Shown here: positions 22,630-30,658 of the stretch, in pieces
Numbering within the stretch: position 1 is the stretch's first letter
Layout: every line of letters begins with the position of its first letter
Origin: Anaerolineae bacterium
GTDB taxonomy: Bacteria; Chloroflexota; Anaerolineae; 4572-78; J111
DNA: 48,306 nucleotides
Direction of reading: 5' to 3'
Assembly: GCA_022071955.1 (NCBI GenBank)
Contig: JAJVIM010000035.1
Location: forward strand, 1-48,306
Notes under the pieces: model-generated
What the model was told of the DNA's origin: nothing
The model's input: only the letters and a program-made list of their open reading frames with translations
Databases searched by the model: none
Position numbers and translations under genes: made by a program

Positions 22630-24965
22630 TGCACACCCAGGACACCCTGCCCTTTCTGGGCGCGTGGCGCAACATCATTGTCAACAAAGACGGGACTTAC
22701 TCGCTGGTCATCGGGCTGTCCGGGGTCAATACCCGGCTGATGAGCATTGGCGAACGGCGCGGGCTGCACCGGCGGCTGGCGACGCTCTTTAATATGCTGA
22801 CCGGGCGCAAGTTTCAGTTATTGGCCGTGGTGCGCACCCGCGAGGTTAAACCGCTGCTGGACGAACTGGCCGCGATGCGCCGCGCCGAAACCTCGCGCCA
22901 CCTGGTTGAGATGTCATATATTGAAGAGGACTTCCTGCGCGACCTGACCCGCGAAGGCGGGATCATCACCCGCGACTATTACCTCATCGTCCGTCTCAAA
23001 AACAGCAGCAGCAGCGCCGCCGGCGATGACGACGACGAGCAGCTATCGCTGTGGGCAGAATTTATGCAGACCCTTGGGGTCAAACCCCGGCAGGACAGGG
23101 TTAAGGCGGCAGTGGTGTCTGTGCCGGCCGCTGTGCGCGACCAAGCCGGGCTGCTGACCGAAACCCTGGTTGAACTGCTGAACAGTATGGGCCTGAACGC
23201 CACAGTGCCGACGCCCCAGGACCTTGAGGCGCTGCTGGGGTACATCCTGAACGGCGTGGCCGAAGGGATGGACCTGCCCGACCGCGTTTCGCCGCCGGAA
23301 ATGGAGGTCAAAGAAAACTACCTGCGCCTGGGCGACGGCTACTATACCGCCGGCCTGTACGCCACTACCTTCCCCATCCGGGTGCGAATGGGCTGGCTGG
23401 AATCGCTGCTCAAAATGGCCGAGCAGATGGTCGTCTCGGTTCACGTTGACCTGCTGCCGGATGACCAGGTGGAACGAAAATTGTCCAGCAAAGCCTCGCT
23501 GCTGGAAGCATTGGAGATGAGCGGGGCGACAACCGGCCAGCAAAACGTGCAGCGCCGCCGGCTGGACATCCAGCGCGAATCGGCGGAGGTGATGATGCGG
23601 GCGCTGGCCGATGAAACCGAGAAAATTGGCTACCTCAGCCTGCGGGTGCTGGCCCAGGCCAACTCGGAAAAAGAGTTGACCCGCCGGGTGCGCCGCCTGG
23701 ACCAGAAACTGCGCGAACTGCGCCTGGCTCCGGCCACGGCCCTGCTGCACCAGCAGAAATTCCTGACCGGCTGCCTGCCGCTGGCGATGGACAGCATCGC
23801 CGCCGACTCGACCCGGCGCAACGCCACCACCTCCGGGCTGGTTTGCGCCATTCCCAATGTGATTATGGATGTGGGGCATCGCAGTGGGGTGGTGCTGGGC
23901 GTCAACAAGCAGGACCGCAGTCTGGTGGTGCTGGATCGCTTCAAGCTGACCAGTTACCACAAGGTGACCATTGCCGAGACGGGCAGCGGCAAGAGTATGG
24001 CCGAGTTCATCGAAACCATCCGCGGCCTGCTGCGGGGCTGGCGGTACATCTGGTTTGACCCGCAGAACACCGGGATGCCGCAGCTGATGAACCTTGTCGG
24101 CGGCGAGATCATCGACCTGGGGCCGGACGGCGGGGCCATCCTCAACCCGATGGATATGGCCGCCGTGGGCGGCGGGGCGGCCAGCAGCCTGACCGAAAAG
24201 GTGCTGTTTCTGACTTCGCTCATCCAGTTGATGGCCGAGCGCCAACTCGACGCCGCCGAAAAATCCAAGCTGGCCCGGGCCATTCGCTACACCTACACCG
24301 ACAACCCGCGCCCGATCCTGCAGGACCTGACAGCGATTATGCCCAACGAAGGGTTAGGCACGCTGGCCGAGGAACTGGAGCGGTTTGTCGCCCCGGACGT
24401 GTATGGTCACCTGTTCAACGGCCAGACCAACGTCATCCTGGGCGACGCCCGCTGCATCTCGTTCAACCTGCGCGATCTGGACGAAGCGCAGCTAAGGCCC
24501 ATCCGCGTCTTTCAGGCGCTGGATTACACCTGGTCGTGGATTCGCAAATCGCGCTGGCCGCCCAAAGTGATGGTCGTTGACGAAATCGGTCTCTTGCTCC
24601 GCTTCCCCGACATCGCCCAGTATGTCCGGGATTTGTACAAACGCGGCCGGGCCTTTGGCCTGTCGGTGGTCGCCATCGACCAGAACCCGGCCAACTTCAT
24701 CGACAATCCTTACGGGCGGCAGATGATTGAAAACGCGGCCATTGTCCAGTTGATGAAGCAGAACGAACTGGGCGTGGAAAAACTCAGGCAGCATTTCCGG
24801 CTGACCCAGGGCGAGGTCGATTCGCTGCTGTCGGCCGAGCCGGGCGACGCCCTGCTCATTGTCGAGGGCAAGCGGCTGCATATGCGCTTTACGATGAGCG
24901 ACAGGCAATTGGAACGGCTCTCAACCCGCCCGGAAGATGTGGCAAAGGTGGTAGCCGGCCGGTAG
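22629..24965 (+). CDS. virB4: VirB4/TraC-type T4SS ATPase
   Basis: The open frame reaches back to 22353, but ATG 22629 overlaps the stop of the PrgI-like gene and gives a 778-residue product of normal VirB4 size. The N-terminal half (DGTYSLVIGLSG, LTGRKFQLLAVVRTRE) matches the CagE/VirB4 domain. The C-terminal ATPase has Walker A IAETGSGKS (near residue 450), WFDPQNTGMPQ, Walker B MVVDEIGLLL (near 648), and a later sensor region VVAIDQNPANFID. VirB4 proteins energise pilus biogenesis and substrate transport from the cytoplasmic face. Note that the phosphate loop starts AETGSGKS rather than the commoner GxxGSGKS. It is followed by a coiled-coil gene. Confidence 0.92.
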   Translation: MHTQDTLPFLGAWRNIIVNKDGTYSLVIGLSGVNTRLMSIGERRGLHRRLATLFNMLTGRKFQLLAVVRTREVKPLLDELAAMRRAETSRHLVEMSYIEEDFLRDLTREGGIITRDYYLIVRLKNSSSSAAGDDDDEQLSLWAEFMQTLGVKPRQDRVKAAVVSVPAAVRDQAGLLTETLVELLNSMGLNATVPTPQDLEALLGYILNGVAEGMDLPDRVSPPEMEVKENYLRLGDGYYTAGLYATTFPIRVRMGWLESLLKMAEQMVVSVHVDLLPDDQVERKLSSKASLLEALEMSGATTGQQNVQRRRLDIQRESAEVMMRALADETEKIGYLSLRVLAQANSEKELTRRVRRLDQKLRELRLAPATALLHQQKFLTGCLPLAMDSIAADSTRRNATTSGLVCAIPNVIMDVGHRSGVVLGVNKQDRSLVVLDRFKLTSYHKVTIAETGSGKSMAEFIETIRGLLRGWRYIWFDPQNTGMPQLMNLVGGEIIDLGPDGGAILNPMDMAAVGGGAASSLTEKVLFLTSLIQLMAERQLDAAEKSKLARAIRYTYTDNPRPILQDLTAIMPNEGLGTLAEELERFVAPDVYGHLFNGQTNVILGDARCISFNLRDLDEAQLRPIRVFQALDYTWSWIRKSRWPPKVMVVDEIGLLLRFPDIAQYVRDLYKRGRAFGLSVVAIDQNPANFIDNPYGRQMIENAAIVQLMKQNELGVEKLRQHFRLTQGEVDSLLSAEPGDALLIVEGKRLHMRFTMSDRQLERLSTRPEDVAKVVAGR

Positions 24966-24994
24966 CCGGTAGCTAATTACAAAAGGCAAAAAAC

Positions 24995-25744
24995 GTGGCT
25001 GACAACAAAAATGCGCAAACAATCCCGGTCGAACTCCTGCTCTCCAGCATTGGCCAACAGGTCAGGGGGGACATTGAAGCTCGCCGGGCCAGATTACAGG
25101 ATGAAATTGAGAAGAAACGGCAACGGCTGGCGGAACTGCGACAGCGACGGCTGGAAGTCAGCGACCGGGCGGACGGCGAAACCCCGCCCGCGCCCGTGGA
25201 TGAAGCCGCGCCGCCGCTGCCGGCAGCCGGCGGTTTGTTCAACGCCGCCGAACTGGCGGACACCGGCCCGGAGGATGACTGGCTGCTTGACCCCGGCGAG
25301 TTGGAGCCGGAGGCGTCTGACCTGTTGGCCGGCCTGCCGGAGACGGACGACGCCGGCTTTGAACTGCCGGCGTTGGACGCGACGCTTTCAGACGACGCTG
25401 GCTTTGATCTGCCGGCGTTGGACGACGTGTGGGGCAGTGACGATGCCCTGACAGACAGCAATATTAAGGATGACCTGCGGCAACCCCTGGCAAAACCTGA
25501 CGGGGTAAAGCCGACAGTGGACGTGACGCTCCCGAACGACGCCGGCTTTGAATTGCCGGCGTTGGACGACGACGTGTGGGATAGTGAGGCGGCAGTGGCC
25601 GAGACGGTGAGCCGTGACGAGGACAATCCACCGCCGGGCAATAATCCGGGCAATAATGTGGCAGCCGGCGGCATGGAGGACATTCTGAGCGATGTGGCCG
25701 GGCTGGACCCGGATTTACTTAACGAGGACTGGGGGGAATTTTAA
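24995..25744 (+). CDS. Coiled-coil/acidic protein with DDAGFELPALD repeats
   Basis: The 249-residue product starts with GTG 12 bp after AAAAGG. Residues about 12-55 form a charged coiled coil (EARRARLQDEIEKKRQRLAE). The remainder is very acidic and contains three copies of a DDAGFELPALD-type word (near residues 122, 136 and 181), each followed by Asp-rich sequence, twice with VW(G/D)S after it. The end is GMEDILSDVAGLDPDLLNEDWGEF, broken as GMEDILSDVAGLD then PDLLNEDWGEF. No family is recognised. The plan matches the proteins at 16513 and 17850. It ends overlapping the YdjM-like gene by 1 bp. It could be an adaptor with repeated short binding motifs; this is inference. Confidence 0.7.
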   Translation: MADNKNAQTIPVELLLSSIGQQVRGDIEARRARLQDEIEKKRQRLAELRQRRLEVSDRADGETPPAPVDEAAPPLPAAGGLFNAAELADTGPEDDWLLDPGELEPEASDLLAGLPETDDAGFELPALDATLSDDAGFDLPALDDVWGSDDALTDSNIKDDLRQPLAKPDGVKPTVDVTLPNDAGFELPALDDDVWDSEAAVAETVSRDEDNPPPGNNPGNNVAAGGMEDILSDVAGLDPDLLNEDWGEF

Positions 25745-26442
25745 TGACCGGTAAAACGCATTTGGCCGGCGGCGTCGCCGCCGCGGTTGTTGTTGAACGC
25801 AGCGCCTGGCTGGCCGGCTGGCCGCTGCTGCCGCCGGAAAAACAGGCGGTGATCCTGGGCTGGCTGGCTCCGGTGGCGCTGCTGGCCTTTGCCGCCGCCG
25901 CGCTGGGCAGCCTGCTGCCGGATTTGGATGAACCCAATAGCCTGGTCTCCAACCTGCCCCGCGCCAGCCGGGGGCTGGTGCGGGGGGCGCTGCGCACCAA
26001 AGGCGTCGAAGGCGTCGCCCGCAGCCTGGTTGAGTTCGGGCTGCTGCTGGTCAACTTTGTGACCCGCTTTTTGTCAAGGATTGTGAGAATGGCCGCTTTG
26101 GGGCATCGCGGCGCGACCCACTGGCTGGTAACGGCGCTGGCGTTGGCGCTGCTGGCCGCGCTGGGCGGCTGGTTCATCGGCTTTCCGGCGCTGGGGGCGT
26201 GGTTGTTCATCGGCTACGGCAGCCACCTGGCCCTGGACGCGATGACCCTATCCGGGCTGGAACTGCTGCAGCCCTTCACCGCCCGCAAAGTCCACCTGCT
26301 GCCCAAACCTATGCGCATCCGCACCGGCAGCCTGGTTGACTCGCTGCTGACCGTCGTCTTTGGCGCTGTCGCGGCCACGGCGGTGTTGGGGGTGATGGCC
26401 GCCGGCCAGTGGCCGCAACTGTGGAGGCTGTTGGCCGGATGA
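25744..26442 (+). CDS. YdjM-family membrane-bound metal-dependent hydrolase
   Basis: The 232-residue product carries the hallmarks of the YdjM/DUF457 family: THLAGG at 5-10, LGSLLPDLDEP (about 56-66), GHRGATHWLV (about 120-129) and GYGSHLALDAM (about 157-167), which supply His and Asp metal ligands, set between several hydrophobic helices. Members are inner-membrane hydrolases of poorly known substrate, possibly acting on phospholipids or sugar-phosphate compounds. The gene sits inside the T4SS/Tad cluster, sharing one base with the preceding stop and overlapping the next small gene by ATGA, so it is co-transcribed. Whether it serves the machine or is cargo is not clear. Confidence 0.85.
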   Translation: MTGKTHLAGGVAAAVVVERSAWLAGWPLLPPEKQAVILGWLAPVALLAFAAAALGSLLPDLDEPNSLVSNLPRASRGLVRGALRTKGVEGVARSLVEFGLLLVNFVTRFLSRIVRMAALGHRGATHWLVTALALALLAALGGWFIGFPALGAWLFIGYGSHLALDAMTLSGLELLQPFTARKVHLLPKPMRIRTGSLVDSLLTVVFGAVAATAVLGVMAAGQWPQLWRLLAG

Positions 26443-26660
26443 GCGAATTCTGCGAAGCCGGCTCGCTGCAAACCTGCCCGGTCACCGGCCGGCCCATCTT
26501 TGGTCTTGAAGCAATGTCTATCAAGGATTATCCGGGCGAACGCTGGTGCTGGTGGCGCTGCGCCCACTGCGGCGGCTGGCACTTGTGCAGCTGTCAACCC
26601 AACGGAAACGGGAAAGGAACCGTCAATGAACAAACCCCTGAAACTGCGTTATTCACTTAG
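26439..26660 (+). CDS. Small Cys-rich, zinc-ribbon-like protein
   Basis: ATG 26439 overlaps the YdjM-family stop (ATGA) and gives a 73-residue protein; an in-frame start at 26409 would lie inside that gene. Cysteines are arranged as CEAGSLQTC near the N-terminus and RCAHCGGWHLCSC near residues 39-51, with His and Trp between, which looks like a small zinc-binding fold. It has no membrane segment. Its last 35 bp overlap the start of the lipoprotein gene. No family is recognised. A regulatory or adaptor role would fit its size, but only the coupling to its neighbours is visible. Confidence 0.6.
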   Translation: MSEFCEAGSLQTCPVTGRPIFGLEAMSIKDYPGERWCWWRCAHCGGWHLCSCQPNGNGKGTVNEQTPETALFT

Positions 26661-27360
26661 CCTGCTGCCGCTGCTGCTGTTGTTATCCGGCTGCAGATTG
26701 TGGGGCGGCAAGGCGGAGGAAACCCCGCCCCCGCCGGAAGTCACCCCCACCCCGCTGGTCATCGACCTGCCCACCCCGACGCCGCTGCCGGTCGAACCGC
26801 CGCCCGGGCAGGGGGTGGTCTCGCTGCTGGATAACCCGGCGGCGGAAGAATCACTGTTGGCCGGCCCGACAGCGGACGAACCGCCCCCGGCGGTGCAGCA
26901 GCCGCGTTATGCCGCCGGCGCGTTCAGCTTTGTGCCGCCGGCGGGCTGGGAGGTGGTTGACCTGGGCGGCGGGGCGCTGCTGGCCCGCCGGGCCGGGGCC
27001 GATCCCTTCACCGGCCCGGCCAACACATTGCCCTTCATTTATATGCGCCCGGTCAAGGCCGGGCCGGACGGCGACACTTCGGCGCTGCTGGCCGACCTGG
27101 ACAGCGCCGTGCTGGCCAACCTGGGCGGCGTTCAGACCACCGAGCCGCCGGGGGGGATCATCATCGATGGGGTCAGGGGCGTCTGGCAGTTTGCCCAGGG
27201 GCGTAATGACGCCCTGGCCTTTCGCGCTTTTCTGATGGTTATCCCCGCCGGGGACGACGCCCGGCTGCACCTGGTTATCTGGGGGCCGCAGGAAAGCTGG
27301 GGGGCGACGGCGCCGGAGATGGCCAAAGTGCTGGAAACAATGCGTTTCCCGACCGGCTGA
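26626..27360 (+). CDS. Lipoprotein of the T4SS/Tad cluster
   Basis: ATG 26626 follows AAAGGA and begins a clean lipoprotein signal, so it is preferred over the in-frame start at 26500. The 244-residue product has a lipobox LSGC with Cys23, a Pro/Thr-rich linker (about 30-100), and a globular domain starting near FSFVPPAGWEVVDLGGG and ending VLETMRFPTG. This last domain resembles the PsbP/LpqN-type fold seen in many lipoproteins that begin with a FxxPxGW motif; that likeness is tentative. After processing it would sit on the outer face of the membrane, beside the pilus machine. It is followed by the Flp pilin gene after 16 bp. Confidence 0.78.
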   Translation: MNKPLKLRYSLSLLPLLLLLSGCRLWGGKAEETPPPPEVTPTPLVIDLPTPTPLPVEPPPGQGVVSLLDNPAAEESLLAGPTADEPPPAVQQPRYAAGAFSFVPPAGWEVVDLGGGALLARRAGADPFTGPANTLPFIYMRPVKAGPDGDTSALLADLDSAVLANLGGVQTTEPPGGIIIDGVRGVWQFAQGRNDALAFRAFLMVIPAGDDARLHLVIWGPQESWGATAPEMAKVLETMRFPTG

Positions 27361-27376
27361 CAGAAAGGACAAACCG

Positions 27377-27556
27377 ATGTGGATTTATTTGCAAACCCTT
27401 TGGAACCGGGTCAAACCCGACGAAGCGGGCCAGGGCCAGGTGGAGTACGGCCTGCTGCTGACCCTGGCGGTGCTGGCCGCTATGCTGGCCGTTGTCGGCC
27501 TGGGCGCGGCGGTTTACGCCCTGTGGGATGATATTCTGGTCGCCCTGCCCTTTTAG
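27377..27556 (+). CDS. flp: Flp-type major pilin precursor
   Basis: This short gene encodes 59 residues and has a GAAAGGA ribosome site. The leader of 18 residues (ending PDEAG) is followed by the Tad prepilin signature QGQVEYGLLL, with Glu at +5 and Tyr at +6 of the mature protein, and a hydrophobic helix LAVLAAMLAVVGLGAAVYAL. After cleavage the pilin would have 41 residues, near the low end for Flp pilins. The preceding residues match the HTH-TadE site (EEAG|QGLVEF), so one peptidase could process both. It is placed far from the other Tad genes and directly before the VirD4-type gene, tying the two halves of the machine together. Confidence 0.9.
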   Translation: MWIYLQTLWNRVKPDEAGQGQVEYGLLLTLAVLAAMLAVVGLGAAVYALWDDILVALPF

Positions 27557-27826
27557 GGGTGGGGGAGTGATGAGTTTTGAGTTTTAAGTTTTGAGTTTTA
27601 AGTTTTAAGTTTTAAGTTTCCCATCGGGGGCCTTTGGCTCTGAGTTCGTGGTGTGTAAGGCGAAAAACGTAAGTGGGTTGGGTGGGTTGGGGGAGTTCGG
27701 TGGGTTAGGTGAGTTCGGTGGGTTAGGTGGGTTAGTGAGTTTGGCGAGTCGGTGAGTTTCCTGACTCCTGACTCCTGACCCCTGACTCCTGACCCCTGCT
27801 CCCTACTCCTTACTCCCTACTCCCGG
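27557..27826. repeat. Intergenic repeat-rich spacer (several heptamer/octamer families)
   Basis: This 270-bp gap holds no gene I can support. It contains AGTTTTA/AGTTTTG units (27570-27620), GTGGGTT/GAGTTCG units (27670-27760), and CTGACTC/CTGACCC and CCCTACT units (27760-27822). The right-hand pyrimidine arm is partly complementary to the purine-rich middle. The VirD4-type gene follows with only CCCGG ahead of its ATG, so the array may shape the translation start. Confidence 0.75.
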
Positions 27827-30658
27827 ATGAGTGAGTTTAACGAATTGATGAACGGTCAACTTTTCGGTCTCGAAACCAAATATGTGAAGATGGCGCTGTG
27901 GATTGTTGCCGGGCTGCTGTTGCTCTACGCTGTCAGCGACTGGTTTATCTGGGATGTCATCCCGCCGGCTGTGACCCACAGCCTGATGGCGCAGTACGAT
28001 AAAACCGTGCCGGCTAACGTGAAAGAATACGTCACCGCCTATAAGACGCTGTTCAAGGTAGCGGTTATCCTCAGCGCGGTGTTGGCCGCCGCCGGTTCCG
28101 TCGCTTTTGCCCTGTACAGCAAAAAGCAGCGCCGGGCCAACAACGAGCGGCTGGCGCAGGAAGCGGTAGTGGTCTCGCTCAGGGTGACGCCGGAAGACAA
28201 GACGCCCATCGAGGCGGCGGCCAACCTGTTCCTGGCCCTGCGGCAAGTGTTCGCCGCCTCGGACTGGGAGGCCCGGCTGGGCAAAGCGCCGCACCTGTCG
28301 TTTGAGCTATTGGTCGTCGGCGGCGAGGCTATCAAATTCCTGGTCTGGGTCAGTGAGCCGTACAAGGAAATGGTCGTCTCGCTGCTACAGGCCAACTACC
28401 CCGATTGCAGCCCGATGGTTGAGCCGGACCCGCTGGACAACCACCTTAACGGGGAAATCGCCTGGCAGGAACTGGGCCTGGGCCGGGACAGCATCTATCC
28501 CATCCGCACCGACTTTGGCAAGAGCGATCCCCTGAACTCGTTTTTGCAGGCTTTATCCCTCAGCGCCCAAACCGAACTGGCCGGTATCCAGTTTGTCTGC
28601 CGCCCGGCTAACCCGGCCTGGCAGGGGCAGGCCGAACAGGTGGTGGCCGGCCTGCGGGCGGCGCAGGCCCAAACCAAATTCACTGCCAAATCCCAAAAAG
28701 ACGCCCTGGCCCGGCTGGAAGCCAAGAAAGACCAGTTGGGCTACGAAGTCTGCGTCCGCTGTTTCGGGGTCGGTAACGACCGGCGGCGGGTGGGGCAGTT
28801 AGTCCAGTCCTTCGGCCAGTTCGCCGGCGACAACCAGTTTACCGCCGTGAAAAACGGCGCGGATTGGGCGACTATCAAGGGCCGCCATTTCCCGCTGCAC
28901 AACCGCGTCCCGGTCCTCAATGTCGATGAATTTGCCGCCGTCTTTCACCTGCCCTCGGCCCGCACGCCGCACAACGATGTGGCCTGGCGCGGGGCCAAAG
29001 ACATCCCGCCGCCGCTGACCGCCCTGGCCGGCGAGGACGAACTCAAAAAACGCGCCTGCCGGGTGCTGGGCTACTACAAGCAGCCCGACGGCAAGGTAAT
29101 GCCCATTGCCTGGCGCTACGGCTACGACACCCGCACCCACTCCTACTGCTGCGGGCCAACCGGCTCCGGCAAATCGACCCTGGTCGAGAACTGGATTGTC
29201 GATGACATCGAGGCCGACCAAAACGCCGTCGCGGTGATGGAGCCGCACGACGATTTGACCCGGGCCGTGATGGACAAAATCCCGCCTTACCGCTGGGGCG
29301 ATGTGCTGGTCATCGACCCGACCGACCAGGCCTTCCCCTTTGGCTTCAACCCGATGGAAGCCGCCGGCCTTGATTCGACAGGGCGCAATATCCTGGCCTC
29401 ATCGCTGATGGGCACCATCAAAAAAGCCGATCCCAACTTTGCCTCGGCCACCCGGATGCAGGAGGTGCTGGAATCGGCCATCCTGGCCCTGCTGGAAGCC
29501 GAGCCGGAAGCGACGCTGTACACCACCTACCGTTTCCTGTCCGGCGAAGCCTACCGCAACAGCGTCATCCCCCGCCTGCGCGACCCGATGACCGCCGGCT
29601 ACTGGCAGGAAAACTTTGCCGCCCTGCCCGACAAAACCAAACAGGAAATGATGGACGCCCCGATGCGCCGGCTGCGCACCTGGCTGCGCAACGAGATTGT
29701 GCGCAACCTGGTGGTTCAGCCCCGCTCCACCATCCGCTTTCGCCAGTTTATGGACAACCGCAAGGTGATGCTGATCAAACTCTCCACCGGCAGCCTGGGC
29801 GAGACCAACGCCGCTCTGCTGGGGGCGCTCATTGTCGGGATGTTCTGGAGCGCGGCCTCCTCCCGGCGCGACATCCCCGAATCTGAACGGGTCGAATGCG
29901 ACGTGTACCTGGATGAGTTTCAGAACTACGTCACCGATGACATTTCAAACGTGCTGTCCGAGGCGCGTAAATTCGGCCTGGCCTTCAATATGGCCAACCA
30001 GTTTCTGGCCCAGGTCGCCCAGCAGTCGCCGGCGGTGTACGAGGCCATCAAGGGCAACTGCGGCACCAAGTTCATCTACTCCCTGACCAGCCCCGGCGAC
30101 ATCGCCATTATGACCAAAATGCTGGGCGAGCCGATTACCGAGCGCGACCTCAAAACCCTGCCCAAATTCCACGGCTACGCCCAGTTGATGTCCCACAAAC
30201 AGCGCACCCGGCCATTTCTGTGCGCCGCCCCGCCGCCCCGCCAGGCCAAAGACCGGGGCAACACGCCGCCCCGGGTCAGCGACGCTGATTTTGTAAAAAT
30301 GCCGGCCAACCTGCCGCCGGCGGTGGTCAAATTCCTCAAACAGATGAACCACCTGCCGGATGAAACCAAAACCACCACGTTGGCCACAATGGAAGAAGCG
30401 GAGTGGGGGGTCTACCAGCAGGCGCGCCGGGCGCTGTTCTGGCAGGCCCGTAACCGGCTGCTGGCCAACACCGTGCCGGGGTCGGTCAGGAATCTGGAAG
30501 GGCTGTTGACCCAGCTCACCCGCTACAGCATCGGCACCCCCATCTGGGAGGTGGCGGCGCTGATGGCTCGCCTCAAGCACAAAGAAGCCGCGCTGGAAGC
30601 GGCGCTGGCCACGGCGGACGAAGCCGCCGGTGAAGGAGGCGGTGAATGGCAGTGGTGA
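27827..30658 (+). CDS. virD4: VirD4/TraG-type T4SS coupling ATPase
   Basis: The 943-residue product has two N-terminal membrane helices (about 22-40 and 65-86), a large N-terminal domain (about 100-400), and a TraG/VirD4-like ATPase. Walker A is CGPTGSGKSTL (near 442-452), the Walker B segment is VYLDEFQNYV (near 692-701), followed by a Gln-containing region NMANQFLAQV. These features are shared by coupling proteins that pick T4SS substrates and feed them to the channel. The C-terminal 150 residues are helical and may bind cargo. It is longer than usual VirD4 (about 600-700). It follows the Flp pilin and overlaps the methyltransferase gene by 13 bp. Confidence 0.9.
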   Translation: MSEFNELMNGQLFGLETKYVKMALWIVAGLLLLYAVSDWFIWDVIPPAVTHSLMAQYDKTVPANVKEYVTAYKTLFKVAVILSAVLAAAGSVAFALYSKKQRRANNERLAQEAVVVSLRVTPEDKTPIEAAANLFLALRQVFAASDWEARLGKAPHLSFELLVVGGEAIKFLVWVSEPYKEMVVSLLQANYPDCSPMVEPDPLDNHLNGEIAWQELGLGRDSIYPIRTDFGKSDPLNSFLQALSLSAQTELAGIQFVCRPANPAWQGQAEQVVAGLRAAQAQTKFTAKSQKDALARLEAKKDQLGYEVCVRCFGVGNDRRRVGQLVQSFGQFAGDNQFTAVKNGADWATIKGRHFPLHNRVPVLNVDEFAAVFHLPSARTPHNDVAWRGAKDIPPPLTALAGEDELKKRACRVLGYYKQPDGKVMPIAWRYGYDTRTHSYCCGPTGSGKSTLVENWIVDDIEADQNAVAVMEPHDDLTRAVMDKIPPYRWGDVLVIDPTDQAFPFGFNPMEAAGLDSTGRNILASSLMGTIKKADPNFASATRMQEVLESAILALLEAEPEATLYTTYRFLSGEAYRNSVIPRLRDPMTAGYWQENFAALPDKTKQEMMDAPMRRLRTWLRNEIVRNLVVQPRSTIRFRQFMDNRKVMLIKLSTGSLGETNAALLGALIVGMFWSAASSRRDIPESERVECDVYLDEFQNYVTDDISNVLSEARKFGLAFNMANQFLAQVAQQSPAVYEAIKGNCGTKFIYSLTSPGDIAIMTKMLGEPITERDLKTLPKFHGYAQLMSHKQRTRPFLCAAPPPRQAKDRGNTPPRVSDADFVKMPANLPPAVVKFLKQMNHLPDETKTTTLATMEEAEWGVYQQARRALFWQARNRLLANTVPGSVRNLEGLLTQLTRYSIGTPIWEVAALMARLKHKEAALEAALATADEAAGEGGGEWQW

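Noticed and set aside
27557..27826. A gene in the 270-bp gap before the VirD4-type gene
   Set aside because: All frames are short or made of repeat-derived peptides, with no ribosome site.
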